Below the pieces are notes generated by a model that was not told the origin of the DNA, searched no databases, and saw nothing but the letters and a program-made list of their open reading frames with translations. The position numbers were made by a program, and so were the translations under genes. From Diaporthe sp. PMI_573 (Eukaryota > Ascomycota > Sordariomycetes > Diaporthales > Diaporthaceae), in contig JAJTUP010000014.1 of NCBI GenBank assembly GCA_021399435.1, positions 806,001 to 870,000 of the forward strand: a DNA stretch of 64,000 bases, written 5' to 3'. This document shows positions 13,101 through 24,679 of this stretch, piece by piece; position 1 is the stretch's first letter, and each line of letters begins with the position of its first letter.

Positions 13101-14958
13101 CATGGTTCCACGCAGCATCGAAGACTGGCTTTATCTCGTCCCATATTTCCGCCCAAGCCTCAGTATAAGACTGGCCCATCAGCTTCGGGTGTTTGTTGCC
13201 TGCCAAATCTAGGTATGCCTCGTTGTAGAGCGCCGTGTGCTCCGGTCCCCAGTACATGGCAGCAGGGTGTGGACTGCCCATAATCATATTGGACATGGTT
13301 CGCAAATCTGCTGGCCATCCTTCAATGGGTCCTAGAGGGGTGGCCGCCCAGTCCTTCGATCTGGCGAACTGTAAATGTGGCAGCATGCTGCTCGTATCCA
13401 CTATCCTGGTCCAATCAAACGACACAGGACAAGCTAATGGATCGTCACAGTCGTAGACGTCGTCTGTCGTAACGATTGGTGTGTCCGGCCTCATATCCCT
13501 CAGGTCCCTGGGCTCCGAGTGTGCGCGGCGTGAGGCAGCTAAGGCCTGATCCGGCTCAGCATCGCCAAAATAATCAAGGTCGCTGAGGGCTCTCTCTCGG
13601 CCGGGGGTGTGGGTATCTCGGCTAGCGCTCTGTCCTTGAGATCGTTGTTCGAGAATCGACGAAGCGCGTGCTATGGGAGCCGGCGAAGTGGGTGTAATTG
13701 AGACTGCGGCGCTGTTGCCACTGACGAAGCGGAAACGATTTCTCACGGTCGAGCATGTCCAACTGATGCCTCCATATGACAGCGACGGCAAACACACATC
13801 CATGGCCCTCTTTTCTTTTACAAAGCTGACGGTCCATGCTTTGAACCGGGAGAAATCGACACTGTCCTCTGCGCTTTTGGAAATCAGCTCGTCTACTCCA
13901 GCGGCGGCCCTCAGCGCTGCATTGCGCCAGACTACCTTCAATGGACCAGGGCCGAAGTTTGACGCGTCCATCAAGTCGATTATGAAGGTTGGCCGCTCGT
14001 CTTGATCCAGTAGCTCAATCACGCCTACGCCATGGAGATCCTGTAGTTCTGGTGACATCAAGCGACTGTCCAGGCCTCGGGAAGACTGACTCCCTGCGGA
14101 CCCACCGCTGCCAGGGGTGCTCATGCTCTGAGCTCTCGCCGGGCTCGCAGAGCTGACGTGCCCCCTAGGGAGCCTGACGGTTCTGACAGTGCCTTGCTCA
14201 TCGCGCAGGCGGTGTATCATGGCACCGGATGGCTCCGGAGTGGAGAAGCTTGGTGGTCGACCCGTCATGTGCTTCGAAGATGAATTAGAGAAAAACAATG
14301 GCGAGACACCGTTGGACAGGGGCAAGTCCTCAGGAGTTCGAGGAGGAGCAAGCTTGGGGAGATCAAGACTGCCTAGTGTAGGTCGGCGCGGCTTCTTCGC
14401 TGCTGGGGAAATAAAAGCGTCGTCGGGTTGGCCCTGGTCAACCGGCCGTTTCGTCCGACGCGCCTTGAGACTGGGTAGCGCGAAGCCCTGGCTGTCGGGC
14501 GGTTTCCAGGGTTGTGCCGGTTTACGAAAGGGAGGAGCGGCCCAGGCAAAAGATGGTGAATGGAGACCGTTGACAGAGGCGACGGCATCAAGGCCAGATT
14601 GATCGCGAACGGTGGCAGCAGCGGTCAGACCATATCGGCTGATGTCGAATCCGCGCCCTGTGACCAGCTGGGCAGCAAGTCTGATAGCCTCCTCCGAGGG
14701 TTGGTGACAGTTTCTACTTGCGCCCGGCGGTGGTTGTTGTGGATATGGGTGCGAAGGCGTAGCCACAGTGGCAGTCGGAGGCCCAGGGGGTATCGCCGGG
14801 TAGCTAGAAGCCGACAAGAACGAAGCAGACTGGTGGTTGCAAGGTGCGGAAGCGGGAATAGAGGCAGGGGCGGAGGTAGAGGCAACGGAAGGCAGATCGG
14901 CCTGGCTGTTGATAGGTAAAGCAAATTTACGCAGCGAGGCCTTGGGTTCCAGAGTCAT
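10136..14958 (-). CDS. hybrid sensor histidine kinase (PAS/GAF-HisKA-HATPase-REC), three exons
   Basis: Exons on the minus strand: 14958-13096, 12914-10353 and 10273-10136. Both introns (GTAACG...CTGCAG and GTATGT...TTGCAG) are phase 0 and join to 1,520 residues. About 300 low-complexity residues come first, then PAS-like and GAF-like sensor regions (WAATPLGPIEGWP; EETFFNWSIVPLLG) and a PAS/PAC unit (FAPVGIFIANAEGNINFCND). The HisKA box SHEMRNPL holds the phospho-His near residue 1050. The ATPase has the N box (INLLTNAIKF), G1 (ADTGPGL) and G2 (GGSGLGLF). The receiver starts near 1345 with VVEDNQVNQKV, has phospho-Asp in LMDLEMPVMDG and VTAY, and finishes in the third exon with DDVVSKPF. All catalytic residues are present. 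It should pass phosphate to an Ypd1-type phosphotransfer protein. The stimulus and the fungal HK group are not assigned. Without exon 3 the receiver would lack its conserved Lys. Confidence 0.92.
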
Positions 14959-17900
14959 GAAGAGAGAAGAAATCGAAGGCTGTCGAACCGACGATTGTCA
15001 GTCAACGGCCCCCGTCTTCGTACACTGGATAAAATGGCAAGGGTAGGAGGAAAGCAGCTAGCATAAGTATGGCATTGGAGGAGCGTACCCGCAATGCAGC
15101 GGAAAAAGCAAGCAGGGAATGATAGACAAGGCGTGGGCCGCCAGTGGAGAGGGAGTAGAGATGCTGGGGAAGATCGAGATGTGGCCAGGGCCAGCGAAGA
15201 AGAGCCAGGGGTAGCACTCGAAGGGGGGGGGGTTCTAGTGCGAATCTCATACAGGAGTTGGGAGAGCTGATATCAAGACCACCCCCAGGAAGAGTGAGGA
15301 CGAAGGCAGGATGACGAGGTCCTCGGGAAGGAGGAATCGTCTTGGATAATGGGTGAAGTGACTTGGCAACTTTCGGGGGAACTCAGCACAGATTATGTGC
15401 AGTTGCAATGGCGCTCGAGTCGCTCTGCGACGAACGCGTAAGGCGGTAGCAAGGCACCTCGAGAGAACGGGCCTGCGAAGGTGATGACCACGGATGAGCG
15501 GCGACAAGGGATCTTCTCCTGATGCAGGTTAGCTAGAGTCCGTAGCGAAGCGCCGGTGGGAAGAAGGCGTTTGGGTCCGAACGTCGCCCTCCGTCGTCCC
15601 GGGCGCCCACCCGTCCGCCCAAACTGGCGGATACAGCCTGTGCAATCAGGCCGGTGGGAATGACTCGGGCGAGGAGATGGATCCACGTACCTACTAATCC
15701 TATGTAAGTGGCCGAGGCAGTTGGCTGTATCTTGCGAACCACCTAGGGAATGAATGGCTTGGAGTGGTGGGGGTGTGGTGGTCTGCGACTGCCGCGTGGC
15801 TAGACTCTAGAGAGAGAGAGCGAGCAAACAAGCAGCCGAATCGGGAGTAGGAAGAGCCGTAAAGATGGAGTGACAGGACCAGATTGGGGCTAGAGGGCAG
15901 CAGTCGAGGGCGATGACACGGCACGAGACAAGTCGAGACTGCCGAGAAGATGGTCAGTCGGGGTGGACTACAAGACAAGGCGGCCTGGCAAGACGGACTG
16001 GCGGACTTGACGGACTGTCACGCTGGGCAGTCGAGAAACAGACGCGCATTGATGGACCGAGGGCTGGACTGGCTCTGGATGAGACGAGGTTCGGTAAGAG
16101 TATGGTGTGAATACGATGGAACAGGGGTGTGGTAGGTCTCCCGAAGTCTAGATCGCGCGGCGGGTGATTGCTTTGAGCTTGTGTGTGTGGTCGTCGTGGG
16201 CCTGCACTGGTGGTGTGGGCTGCGGATGGGTGAGCAAAGTGGAACAGGCCGGGCTGGACTGGGCGTTTCTCGAAGGATTCTTTATTATTATTTGTGTGCC
16301 CTTCATGGACAGATGACAAGTGTGCGGTGAGGACTATTGCCATCTGTGACTCTGTCGGTGGCCCGAAACGAGAAAGGAGAATAAAAGCATGTCTCGGAGC
16401 CAAGGGTTCTGGTTGGTAGGGCAGGGCAGTGCCTGTAGCAAGCATGTCCCAGAGGTACTCGGGCCAGTTCGAGGTACGATCTGGAGATGGGCCCGAAAGG
16501 TAGGATGGGATGGCCGCAGGCGTGGTCGAGCTGGCTGGCTGGGCGATCGTGATCGTCGCCATGGTCCACAGACCCGGAGCCAAGCCCACCAGGGCCACAC
16601 TTGCTCCTACACGTGTAGTAGGTTGTATAGCATCATTTGCCCAGCAATGACTTGTGTGCAATGAGGGGGAGTGTGAGCTTGGGTGGGAGTGGTGAGTGAG
16701 CGAGAGAGACTGACTGACTGACTACGAGTTTAGAGACTGGAGTGAGGAAGGTGGATCTCCGAACCCACAGCTGATCTGCCCCTGTCCTCTGTACCTGCCT
16801 CGTACCGAACGACTTTCAACGTCGTAGTGGACGTTTGTTTGCCCGTTGTCCGATCGAGCCTTCCCAGGTGTTTGGGTCCATGGTAACCTGGGGACGTATT
16901 ATATTAGTGTCTGTATCCATCCCTGGCCTGCTGTCGAACGTGCTTCCCAACAGCCTTGGGATTTGCACACAGGCCTCGCCCACAAACCTGGACTATCTGC
17001 TCGGTGCCTAGGTAGGTAGGCAGGTAGGTAGGTAGTCTTGCTGAGTCCTGGTAGACTCCCCTGGTGTACTGTAACAGTCTGTGTAGTCCAGAGGTACTGA
17101 TCCGATAAGCTGTCAAGTACCTTGGTAAGCAACGGCCCACGGCAGCAGGTGAGACCCAGGTGCCGATCACAGATCTAGACCGGTCCATTCCATTCCGTTC
17201 TAGCCTGGGCTCGCGCAACTGGCGCACCAGAATTTGCGGTTTGACTGTTGTCAAGGAGTGGGTCCCCTTGCACTCCCAGCTCCTTCCGAGTCCTTCCTTC
17301 CAGATGTCCTGGCCTTGGAGCTCCGGACTTTCTGACTTTGCGAGTTTGTTACCGTTGGGCTGGCTGTCCGTCCACGGTCAACGTGGGAGCCCTCTGTTGC
17401 TTACTGAGTAGACAGTCGGTCAGCCATTGATCACGAATAAGCATGCCGTCTGCTAGTGCCAGTAAACGATAATGCTAGCTCGACAAAAGGCCACAGAAGT
17501 ACATATCACTTCTCAGTCTTACTTCTGTCATTTTGTGCCGACCAATTAAGACCGAATAGCTCCCGGTAACGGCCCGCCTGCATTCCTGCCGTTCGCGACC
17601 CGGGCGGCAGAACCTTAGGACGGATTGAGTCCCGTCAATGTCTCGTCAGGCCCGCTAATGATCATTAGCAGACTTCCAAGGGGGCATGTCTCTCTCTGAA
17701 GCAAGCCGAACGCGGCTGAGGAGAACCGATCCTTTGTTCCCTTTACCGGCGGACGGCGGTGGAGATGCTGGCAGAGTATTGCGGTCGGCCCGTTACCTTT
17801 ACGGCCGGCCAGCCTGATTGAATGCCTGACTGCCAGCCTGCTTGACCGCCTGCCCGAGAGAACAGTTGAGACAAGACAAAGTCGTGCCACGAGCCTTTCG

Positions 17901-19315
17901 CATCCCATTCGGACCGCAGCCACTTAATGCGACTTATTCAACGATGCGTTACCTGCAGAAGCATCAAATCATCTTCAAGGACAAGGTGCCCCGCCCTACT
18001 GACGACTTCATGCCGATGCACGTCTTTTTCTTGTGGCCCGCGAGCCGGCCGTCTCCTGGTTGAGCCGGCCGGGCTGCTGAATCGACCCGAGTGGGCGGCA
18101 GAGTGGGCAGGCTGGCACGGCCCAACTTCATGGCTTCAGAGTGGCCATGGCCGACTGCCAATGGAAGCACCGACTGGAATGGATAGCGCCGACCACCACT
18201 CCTTAATATACAATTGTCATGATCCCATTCCTTGGTTCCCGGATGCCGTCTAAAATTGTGTTCTTGGGCTTTGCTGAGCACTAATCAGGTTTCACGTTGC
18301 TACCCTACTTCCTCCTACTACCAGACTTTCCGTGTCCATGAAATGAGGGTTGAACGGGTGTTGCTAATCTTGTACTGTGTATGCAGTGAACCATGCAGGC
18401 GCTCCTGCACGTACAAGCTTCAGTTTTCACCGTACCGCTGTGCTCGACGCGGCGTCTGCATGGCGATCTGCACGGGTCGCCTTCCGCTCGTCAGCTCTCA
18501 CATTCAATGTTCCAAATTTCCAAATTCCAGCATCCACAGCTGGCTGGGCAGAGCAGTCAGGGCAGGGCGGAAGCCGGCGGCGTTCGAGCAGCCCGCAGCA
18601 TGGCTGTAATGGCACACTCTCATCCCAATGGCTGGGTGGTTCCCTCAGGGTCTCATCAATACCCAAAAGAGTGGCCCCCTCACTCACCCACTTCTCGCGA
18701 AGCGCCCGGGATTGGCTGATGCCCAGCCAATCCCATGCGACAGCCCCCATCCGCCCGGCGGTTACGCTGCTGGACCCGCTCTTCCTATTGGGCCAGCTGC
18801 GCCAATCCCACCCGGTATCTGCGATTTCTGGCCCTGGGTCACACTTGCAGCTGCAGGTGCACCACTCCCCACGGCGGCATTGGCTGGTTGACTGGGTTGG
18901 TGAGAAGGCGAGCGCCTCCGTGATGGCCTGTCGTAGCATTGCCAGTCGCAAGGGTCAATTTGCTGGTGGGTGGGTGGGCGCTTTTTATAGGGACCTGGCT
19001 TCCCCTCTCTCCTTGCCCAGATGTAAGCCCGAATAAGTGATCGTTTTCCAGTGGGAGAAGTCTCCGTTACGCCCAGCCTCATCTCCTGTTGTCGACTTAT
19101 ATATCCGAAGAGGAGGAATCACGCTCTATTTGAACGAATCCGATGTGAAGTGTCTTTGGTGAGACCGCTGCCCGTCAGCATAGACTTCAGCAGAGCGTCA
19201 GAGTCGAACGGGCCCGCCCTTGCAGCGATTTCGAAGATAAAGGCCCAGAAAGACGATAGGGACGACATTTCCGAGTATACCGTCAGCGCGGAGGACAAAG
19301 TTCGAAGAATACGCG
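14959..19315. other. 4.4-kb gene-free region between divergent genes
   Basis: It separates the histidine kinase (leftward) from a membrane protein gene (rightward). The kinase side is CT-rich on the coding strand over more than 1 kb, as long 5' leaders of signalling genes often are. There are simple repeats (GACT repeats near 16,705-16,720 and GGTA repeats at 17,009-17,035). The minus-strand frame at 15,954-16,661 is long but low-complexity, with no recognisable motif. I see no gene. Confidence 0.5.
17009..17035. repeat. GGTA tetranucleotide microsatellite
   Basis: Six or so GGTA units with one imperfect unit, lying in the upstream region of the histidine kinase gene. Confidence 0.8.
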
Positions 19316-20348
19316 ATGGCCGGCGCAATGGCGAGATGGAATCCGGAACGGAACTGGAGTTATAAGCCCTTCAAGCGGGCATGGCGAAAGCGAGCCCCGA
19401 TGTTCTGGGTAATGCCCCTCGAGCTGGCCGGCACAGTCGCGCTCCTTGTCCTCTTCGGCATCGCACAGCCAGACCTGTTCCGCACCCAGCTCTGGCGCGT
19501 CGGATATGTCTGGGGCTTCAACTCGAACCCGGCTATCCTCCTCTACGCCAAGGCGAACCATGAACCTGCTCCTAAACTGCCCCTGGTGTGGGCAGAGACG
19601 TAAGCACTGATGCCCTACCGCAACGAGTGTTCTATCAAGACGCGAGGGCAGTCGACGGCTGACACGATTCATTTCGTCCTTGCTAGACTCACAAACTTCA
19701 ACGTCGCCATCTCCGTACTCTCCCTCTTCGTCCTCGTCGCCAAGCTGATCGGCTTCATCATGCGCGTCTGGACCCCCATCGTCGGACTCTTCTTCAGCCT
19801 CTGCATGTCCGCCTTGTACACCGTCAGCGTCTACGGCCAGATGGGGCCCGACTACTTTGACCCCTTGCGCCCGAGCCCCATCGCGTGGTACATCCGTTAC
19901 GGATGCTGGCCCGCAGAGGGCTTCCAGAATGACGCTGTCAGGAGCTGCCAGCTGGCCAAGGGCACCTTTGCGGTCACAGTCATTCAGCTGTACGTTCGCC
20001 TCAATGTCTGCTCTTGAGTTTCTGCCGCGATGATGCTGACTTCTTTTTTTCCCCAACAGAGTTATATACCTCGTCTGCCTCGGCCTGGCGATCCAAAACA
20101 TGATCCCCACCAAGGAGGAGAAGGAAGAGATGCAGCTGCGCAAGATGAAGGGCTCCGACGACTCCTCCGAGAACTCAACCCCCGTCGACAAGGTCGTCTT
20201 CGAGATGCAGCCACCTCCCAAGTCCCAGAACTTTCACAACTACCCGACCAACCAGAGTTACCAACAGAGTCAGGGGCCTTTCACGCCGAGGACGCAGGCC
20301 TTCAACGCGCTGGACCGGCAACTCCCTCTGAGGGGATATGAACAGTGA
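19316..20348 (+). CDS. conserved fungal four-TM membrane protein (MARVEL-like layout)
   Basis: Exons are 19316-19599, 19687-19989 and 20060-20348. Donors are GTAAGC and GTACGT, acceptors are GCTAG and AACAG, and both splices keep frame, giving 291 residues. The cytosolic start is basic (WSYKPFKRAWRKRAP). Four hydrophobic helices follow: MPLELAGTVALLVLFGIAQP; NVAISVLSLFVLVAKLIGF; TPIVGLFFSLCMSALYTVSV; and VTVIQLVIYLVCLGLAI, which crosses the second intron. A fixed loop holds GPDYFDP and RYGCWPAEGFQND with two cysteines. The last 80 residues are cytosolic, charged and Gln/Pro-rich. This matches a family annotated only as hypothetical membrane proteins in Sordariomycetes; the likely site is plasma or internal membrane. 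Function is unknown. Confidence 0.85.
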
Positions 20349-21070
20349 GCGCTTATCAAAGAACGAGCATGGACGCAGGAGAGAGCCGGCCTTTGCCGTC
20401 CCACTTCCAGCCCCCTCACCGATTGGCATGGGCCAGGCCGGGGGTGGTGGTCTGCTGTGGCTCATGAGAGATGGAAGAGCTGGACTGGTCCGTCGACCTT
20501 ACCTTGTACTATGACGAAGTCGATGACGGAGTCGATATATATAATTTCTAGTTTTGTATGGGCTATTTAACGGGATACCAGGCGGCGTTTTGGGGCGCAA
20601 TTATTGCAGCCGCCTTTTCATGTCACGGGCGACAATTCACCCAAAATACAAGTATTGTCGATGCGACAACTCCATGTCTTGGTGTGTCGAAGTGCATATG
20701 TTTCAGCTGCCCAGGTGACCAACGAATGTCTCGTTGGCACACACATGCTGGTCTCGAGCTCACGCGAGGTCAGTCAAAACCACTGCGTTTGATCTTTGAG
20801 GACGCCATGGAGCAAGGTTCAGCTTTGGGCCGAGGGTAAAGGGTAAAATAACACCACCAGTCTAAAAGAGCAGTCATTCTGCTCCTCGGTCTCGCGTACT
20901 GGGGCGCGGCCACCATAGCGTATGTCTCAGCAGCCATTAGACAGGTTGACATTGTCGTACACTGTTGGTATATCATAAGTACAGTACAGGCAGTCCATCA
21001 CGACGCACACTTCTCCAGTGTTTGGCATTCCTCTAGGTCATCCTTTTTTTTTTTTGAACCCTCGCCTCCC
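20349..21070. other. convergent intergenic region
   Basis: 3' flanks of two genes that end toward each other. A T11 tract occurs near 21,045. Nothing else is seen. Confidence 0.5.
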
Positions 21071-22825
21071 TTATGCCTGCAGAGGCTTGCCCATGCCGCC
21101 AAAAGTGACCATCTTCGTGACCTGCAAAGTGAAACATCGTTAGCAACACACACCTCCCACGCAGGCACATAATAAATAATAATTTAAACTTACCAGGTAC
21201 TCATCAACGCCATACTTGGACCCCTCCCTTCCGAAACCAGACTCCTTGACGCCACCAAACGGCGCCGCCGGGTCCGAGATCAGCCCGGTGTTGACACCGA
21301 CCATGCCGACCTCGAGGGCCTCGGCGACCCTATACACGCGCTGCAGGTCCCCCGAGAAGAAGTACCCCGCCAGGCCCACGGGCGTCGCGTTGGCGAGCTT
21401 GACGACCTCCTCCTCGGTCTCGAAGCGGAACAGGCCCGCGACGGGGCCGAACGTCTCCTCGGAGGCGATGGCCATGTCCTGCGTCAGGCCGGTGATGATG
21501 GTGGGCTGGTAGAAGTTGTCGCCGAGGTCCGGCAGCTTCTGCCCGCCGACGAGGACCTTGCCGCCCTTGGAGGTCGCGTCGCGCACGTGGCTGTCGACCT
21601 TGTCGACGGCGCGGCCGTGGATGAGCGGGCCATGGGTGTTGGACCCGTCGAAGCCGTTGCCGACGGAGAACTCGCGCACTTTCGCGGCGAAGGCCTCCGC
21701 GAAGCGATCGTGGATCCCGCTCTGCACGAAGATGCGGTTGGCGCACACGCACGTCTGGCCCGAGGACCGGAACTTGGAGGCCACTGCGCCGGCCACCGCC
21801 GTGTCGAGGTCGGCGTCGTCGAAGACGATGAAGGGCGCGTTGCCGCCCAGCTCGAACGACAGCTTCTTGAGGGTGCCCGACGCCTGCTTCATCAGCAGCT
21901 TGCCCACGGCCGTCGACCCCGTGAACGACACCTTGCGCACCGTCGGGTTGGTCGTCAGCTCCGCGCCCACCTCAGGCGTGTTCTGCAGCGTCGTCACCAC
22001 GTTGAACACGCCCTTGGGGATGCCCGCGCGGTGCGCCAGCTCCGCCAGGGCCAGGGATGTGAACGGCGTCTCGCCGGGCGCCTTGGCGACGGTCGTGCAG
22101 CCGACGGCGATGGCAGGGCCGGCCTTCCTCGTGATCATGGCGGCGGGGAAGTTCCACGGCGTGATCAGGCCGCACACGCCCACCGGCTCCTTAATTGTGA
22201 TGACCCTGTTGCCCGGTACCGTGGCTGGGATCGTTTCGCCATAGATCCGGGGCGCCTCCTCGCTGAACCACTCAAAGAAGTTGGCCGCGTACGTGACCTC
22301 GCCCTTGGCGTCGGCGAACGGCTTGCCATTCTCCAATGTTATCAGGGTCGCCAGGTCCTCGGCGTTCTCGTTGACCAGGTCGTACCACCTCCGGAGCAGC
22401 TTGGAGCGCGAGCGGCCGGTCTGTGTGCGGAATGAGGCGAAGGCTACTTGGGCGGCGTCGACCGCCTTGGCTGTGTCTTTGGCGTCGAACTCGGGACAGG
22501 TGCCGATCAGCTCGCCGGTGGCTGGGTCGTGGACCTCGAAGGTCTTGCCGGAGGCGGCCTTGACCCATTCGCCGTTGACATAGCAGACGTCGGTCTTGAA
22601 AAGGGAGGGATCCTTGAGCTGGTTCGAGTGAAGTACTGTTCAGCCACCGTGTCTGGACTCGAGAGTCTCGCCGCAATCTGGGATAGTGCTCACCTTGGGA
22701 GCCATTGTTGAAGCTGAGCGAAAAGAATACGGCGATAATGTGGGCAACGTGCTCCTTTGAAAGCGGGCGATCCGAGGGGCGAGGCGTGAGGCAGAGGAGG
22801 TCCAGGTTTTGGACAGGAGGGACAT
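21071..22825 (-). CDS. UGA2: succinate-semialdehyde dehydrogenase, mitochondrial, three exons
   Basis: Exons on the minus strand: 22825-22694, 22618-21194 and 21121-21071. The introns (GTGAGC...ACCAG and GTAAGT...TTGCAG) are both phase 0, and the product is 535 residues. Exon 1 encodes a basic, Ser-rich leader (MSLLSKTWTSSASRLAPRIA) typical of a mitochondrial presequence. A second ATG (MAPK) at the end of exon 1 could give a cytosolic form. The body is an NAD(P)-aldehyde dehydrogenase with TPWNFPAAM, SFTGSTAVGK, the general-base Glu in FELGGNAPF and the catalytic Cys in SSGQTCVCANR. The C-terminus is EYLVTKMVTFGGMG. KEPVGVCGLITPWNFP and the overall length point to the SSADH subfamily, which oxidises succinate semialdehyde to succinate in the GABA shunt. 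The last exon has only 17 codons and is easily missed. Confidence 0.92.
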
Positions 22826-24679
22826 GGTTGGTGATGTAGTTGAATTCCGAGCACCTGGAGGGGAGGATCTTGGGGCAGACTTATTGTATGGCTAGGGCGA
22901 TTTCCTATGGGAAACCGATTCGCGACCGGGCCGGTGCTGTCATGTATGAATCGGAAAACGACTCCCGGGCAACTTAGTTGACTCTCCTCGATTACGCTCC
23001 GAAACCCGGCTGCGGTGGAGTTCTTGGATGGTGTGGCTGGGGCTCAATTGGTCTACAGCTTTCACGGCGTCTTTAGAATTTAGATAATGGACAGCACTAG
23101 ATTGGTTATCGAGGAGCTGGACAGGGAAGACGGGTAACGGTTCTAGCTCTTCGCGTCGCAGTCTAAGGGTCTGAGGGTGTGTTGTGTGAATGGGGAATTG
23201 ACGATCCCTACAATGACGTCTCCATGAGTTCCAAACTGCCGTCGCGGCGCGGGGTATCGCGCCGTGCCGCCGACTTTGGATAGCCCTTGGAACTTACATG
23301 ATGAATGAAGCCCATGTTCTGTCCTCCGAGTCTCTCACCCTCAGATAGGAACAGGTTCAGAATTCAGCATCTGTCGTCTCTTGCCTTGTCTTGTCTTTTC
23401 CTCTGCATGACCGCTGCTCGACCGCTGCTCGACCTGAACCTGTGCCTGGAGCTTTGGCCATCAACCGGAGCTGGTGGGCCCCCACTTCTCAAGCTTTGCG
23501 GGGCAGGTTCGCATGTACCTTCCTAGAGGAGATGTTCAGTGTGTTGAACGTTTTCTCCACTTCAATGTTATCTTGTCGGCTACTCATCCTCTTTCTTAAC
23601 CGTTCGTATCATGCATATTCTGATGGCCAGAACACCGTCGTCGTCCACTACGGAGAGGGAACCTCAGTGTCACGTAAATGTCTCTTATCGCTGCTGACGC
23701 CACGTGCAAAAACTAGATTGCCGCCATGCAGCAGAACGATCCAGATGTCCCGTGCCGCGCCTCGACCCGACCCAATAGGGATGGATGGTGAGGCATCACC
23801 TGGGCTCACCACATATCTTCCTCCATGTCTCCCGGACTGAGCCAAAGACTTGTAATGCCTGTCAAGAGCTCTTGCCCAGCGCCTATTCACGTGAGCTCGT
23901 CTGGTCGGCCACGTTCTTGATATTACTTTTGCAGTCCTGCCTGCATGACCGACCAACTGCACACACCTCGCTTGGACTCTTGCATCTTCCAGGGCGTCAT
24001 TGCCACATGCACCGGTAATAAGTAAAAGCCAGCATGCGAGACATGCGGAGAACATCGTATTTATCCTCGCCAAGGCCAGGTATTGTCTCACGTGCTACCT
24101 TACTGGTAGCCTTTGTTACGCAGAGACTGGCGACGGCGAGGCGCATCTCCGCGTCCAGTACCGTACTCCAACGCACGCGCAGGGGACCGATTCAAGGTTC
24201 ACATGAACGCCCCCGGCACTCCCCTCACGTACTGCTGGATATGTCTGCGGGGAACACTCTTCCTGGCTTGTCAATAGTCTCTGCCCTTTATGCTGTTTCT
24301 CCGAGATCTGCGCCTCCTCCCTGTTGGCATCACCCGGGAGAACAGCCGAGCAATCATGGGCGACTTCCAAGCTACATCCCTGGCTTGCGATGCCCTCACC
24401 ACCTCGACCTTACCCCAACCAGCCAGGCCACCGCACAGTGACGTTACTTTGTGATTCGTCAGTGTCCTCTGGCAATTCCGGGGCCCTAGTTACCACATCG
24501 GCCATTTCGACGGTCATTAGTCCGAGAGTGCGGCTTGACATTCAATCCCACGTTGCGGGTGGGCGGGGAGTGCCTCATTCGTATGTCCAAGAAGCCATTA
24601 TATATTCTGTCACTTACCCCGTCATGTTGCCAGTCAAGTAGTTGCAATATCCAACAGGCCTGTTACGAGACGGCTGAAC
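22826..24679. other. intergenic between divergent genes
   Basis: Promoter regions of the SSADH gene (leftward) and the GH79 gene (rightward). No coding pattern is convincing. Confidence 0.5.

Noticed and set aside
15954..16661. 235-residue minus-strand open frame
   Set aside because: Pro/His/Ser-rich, no motif, lies in the upstream region of the histidine kinase where strand-biased composition keeps frames open by chance.
18377..19036. 219-residue plus-strand frame with overlapping frames on both strands
   Set aside because: Several equal overlapping frames, no domain, low-complexity Arg/Ser/Pro composition.
21516..22435. Long plus-strand frames of 242 and 282 residues
   Set aside because: Antisense shadows of the aldehyde dehydrogenase coding exon.
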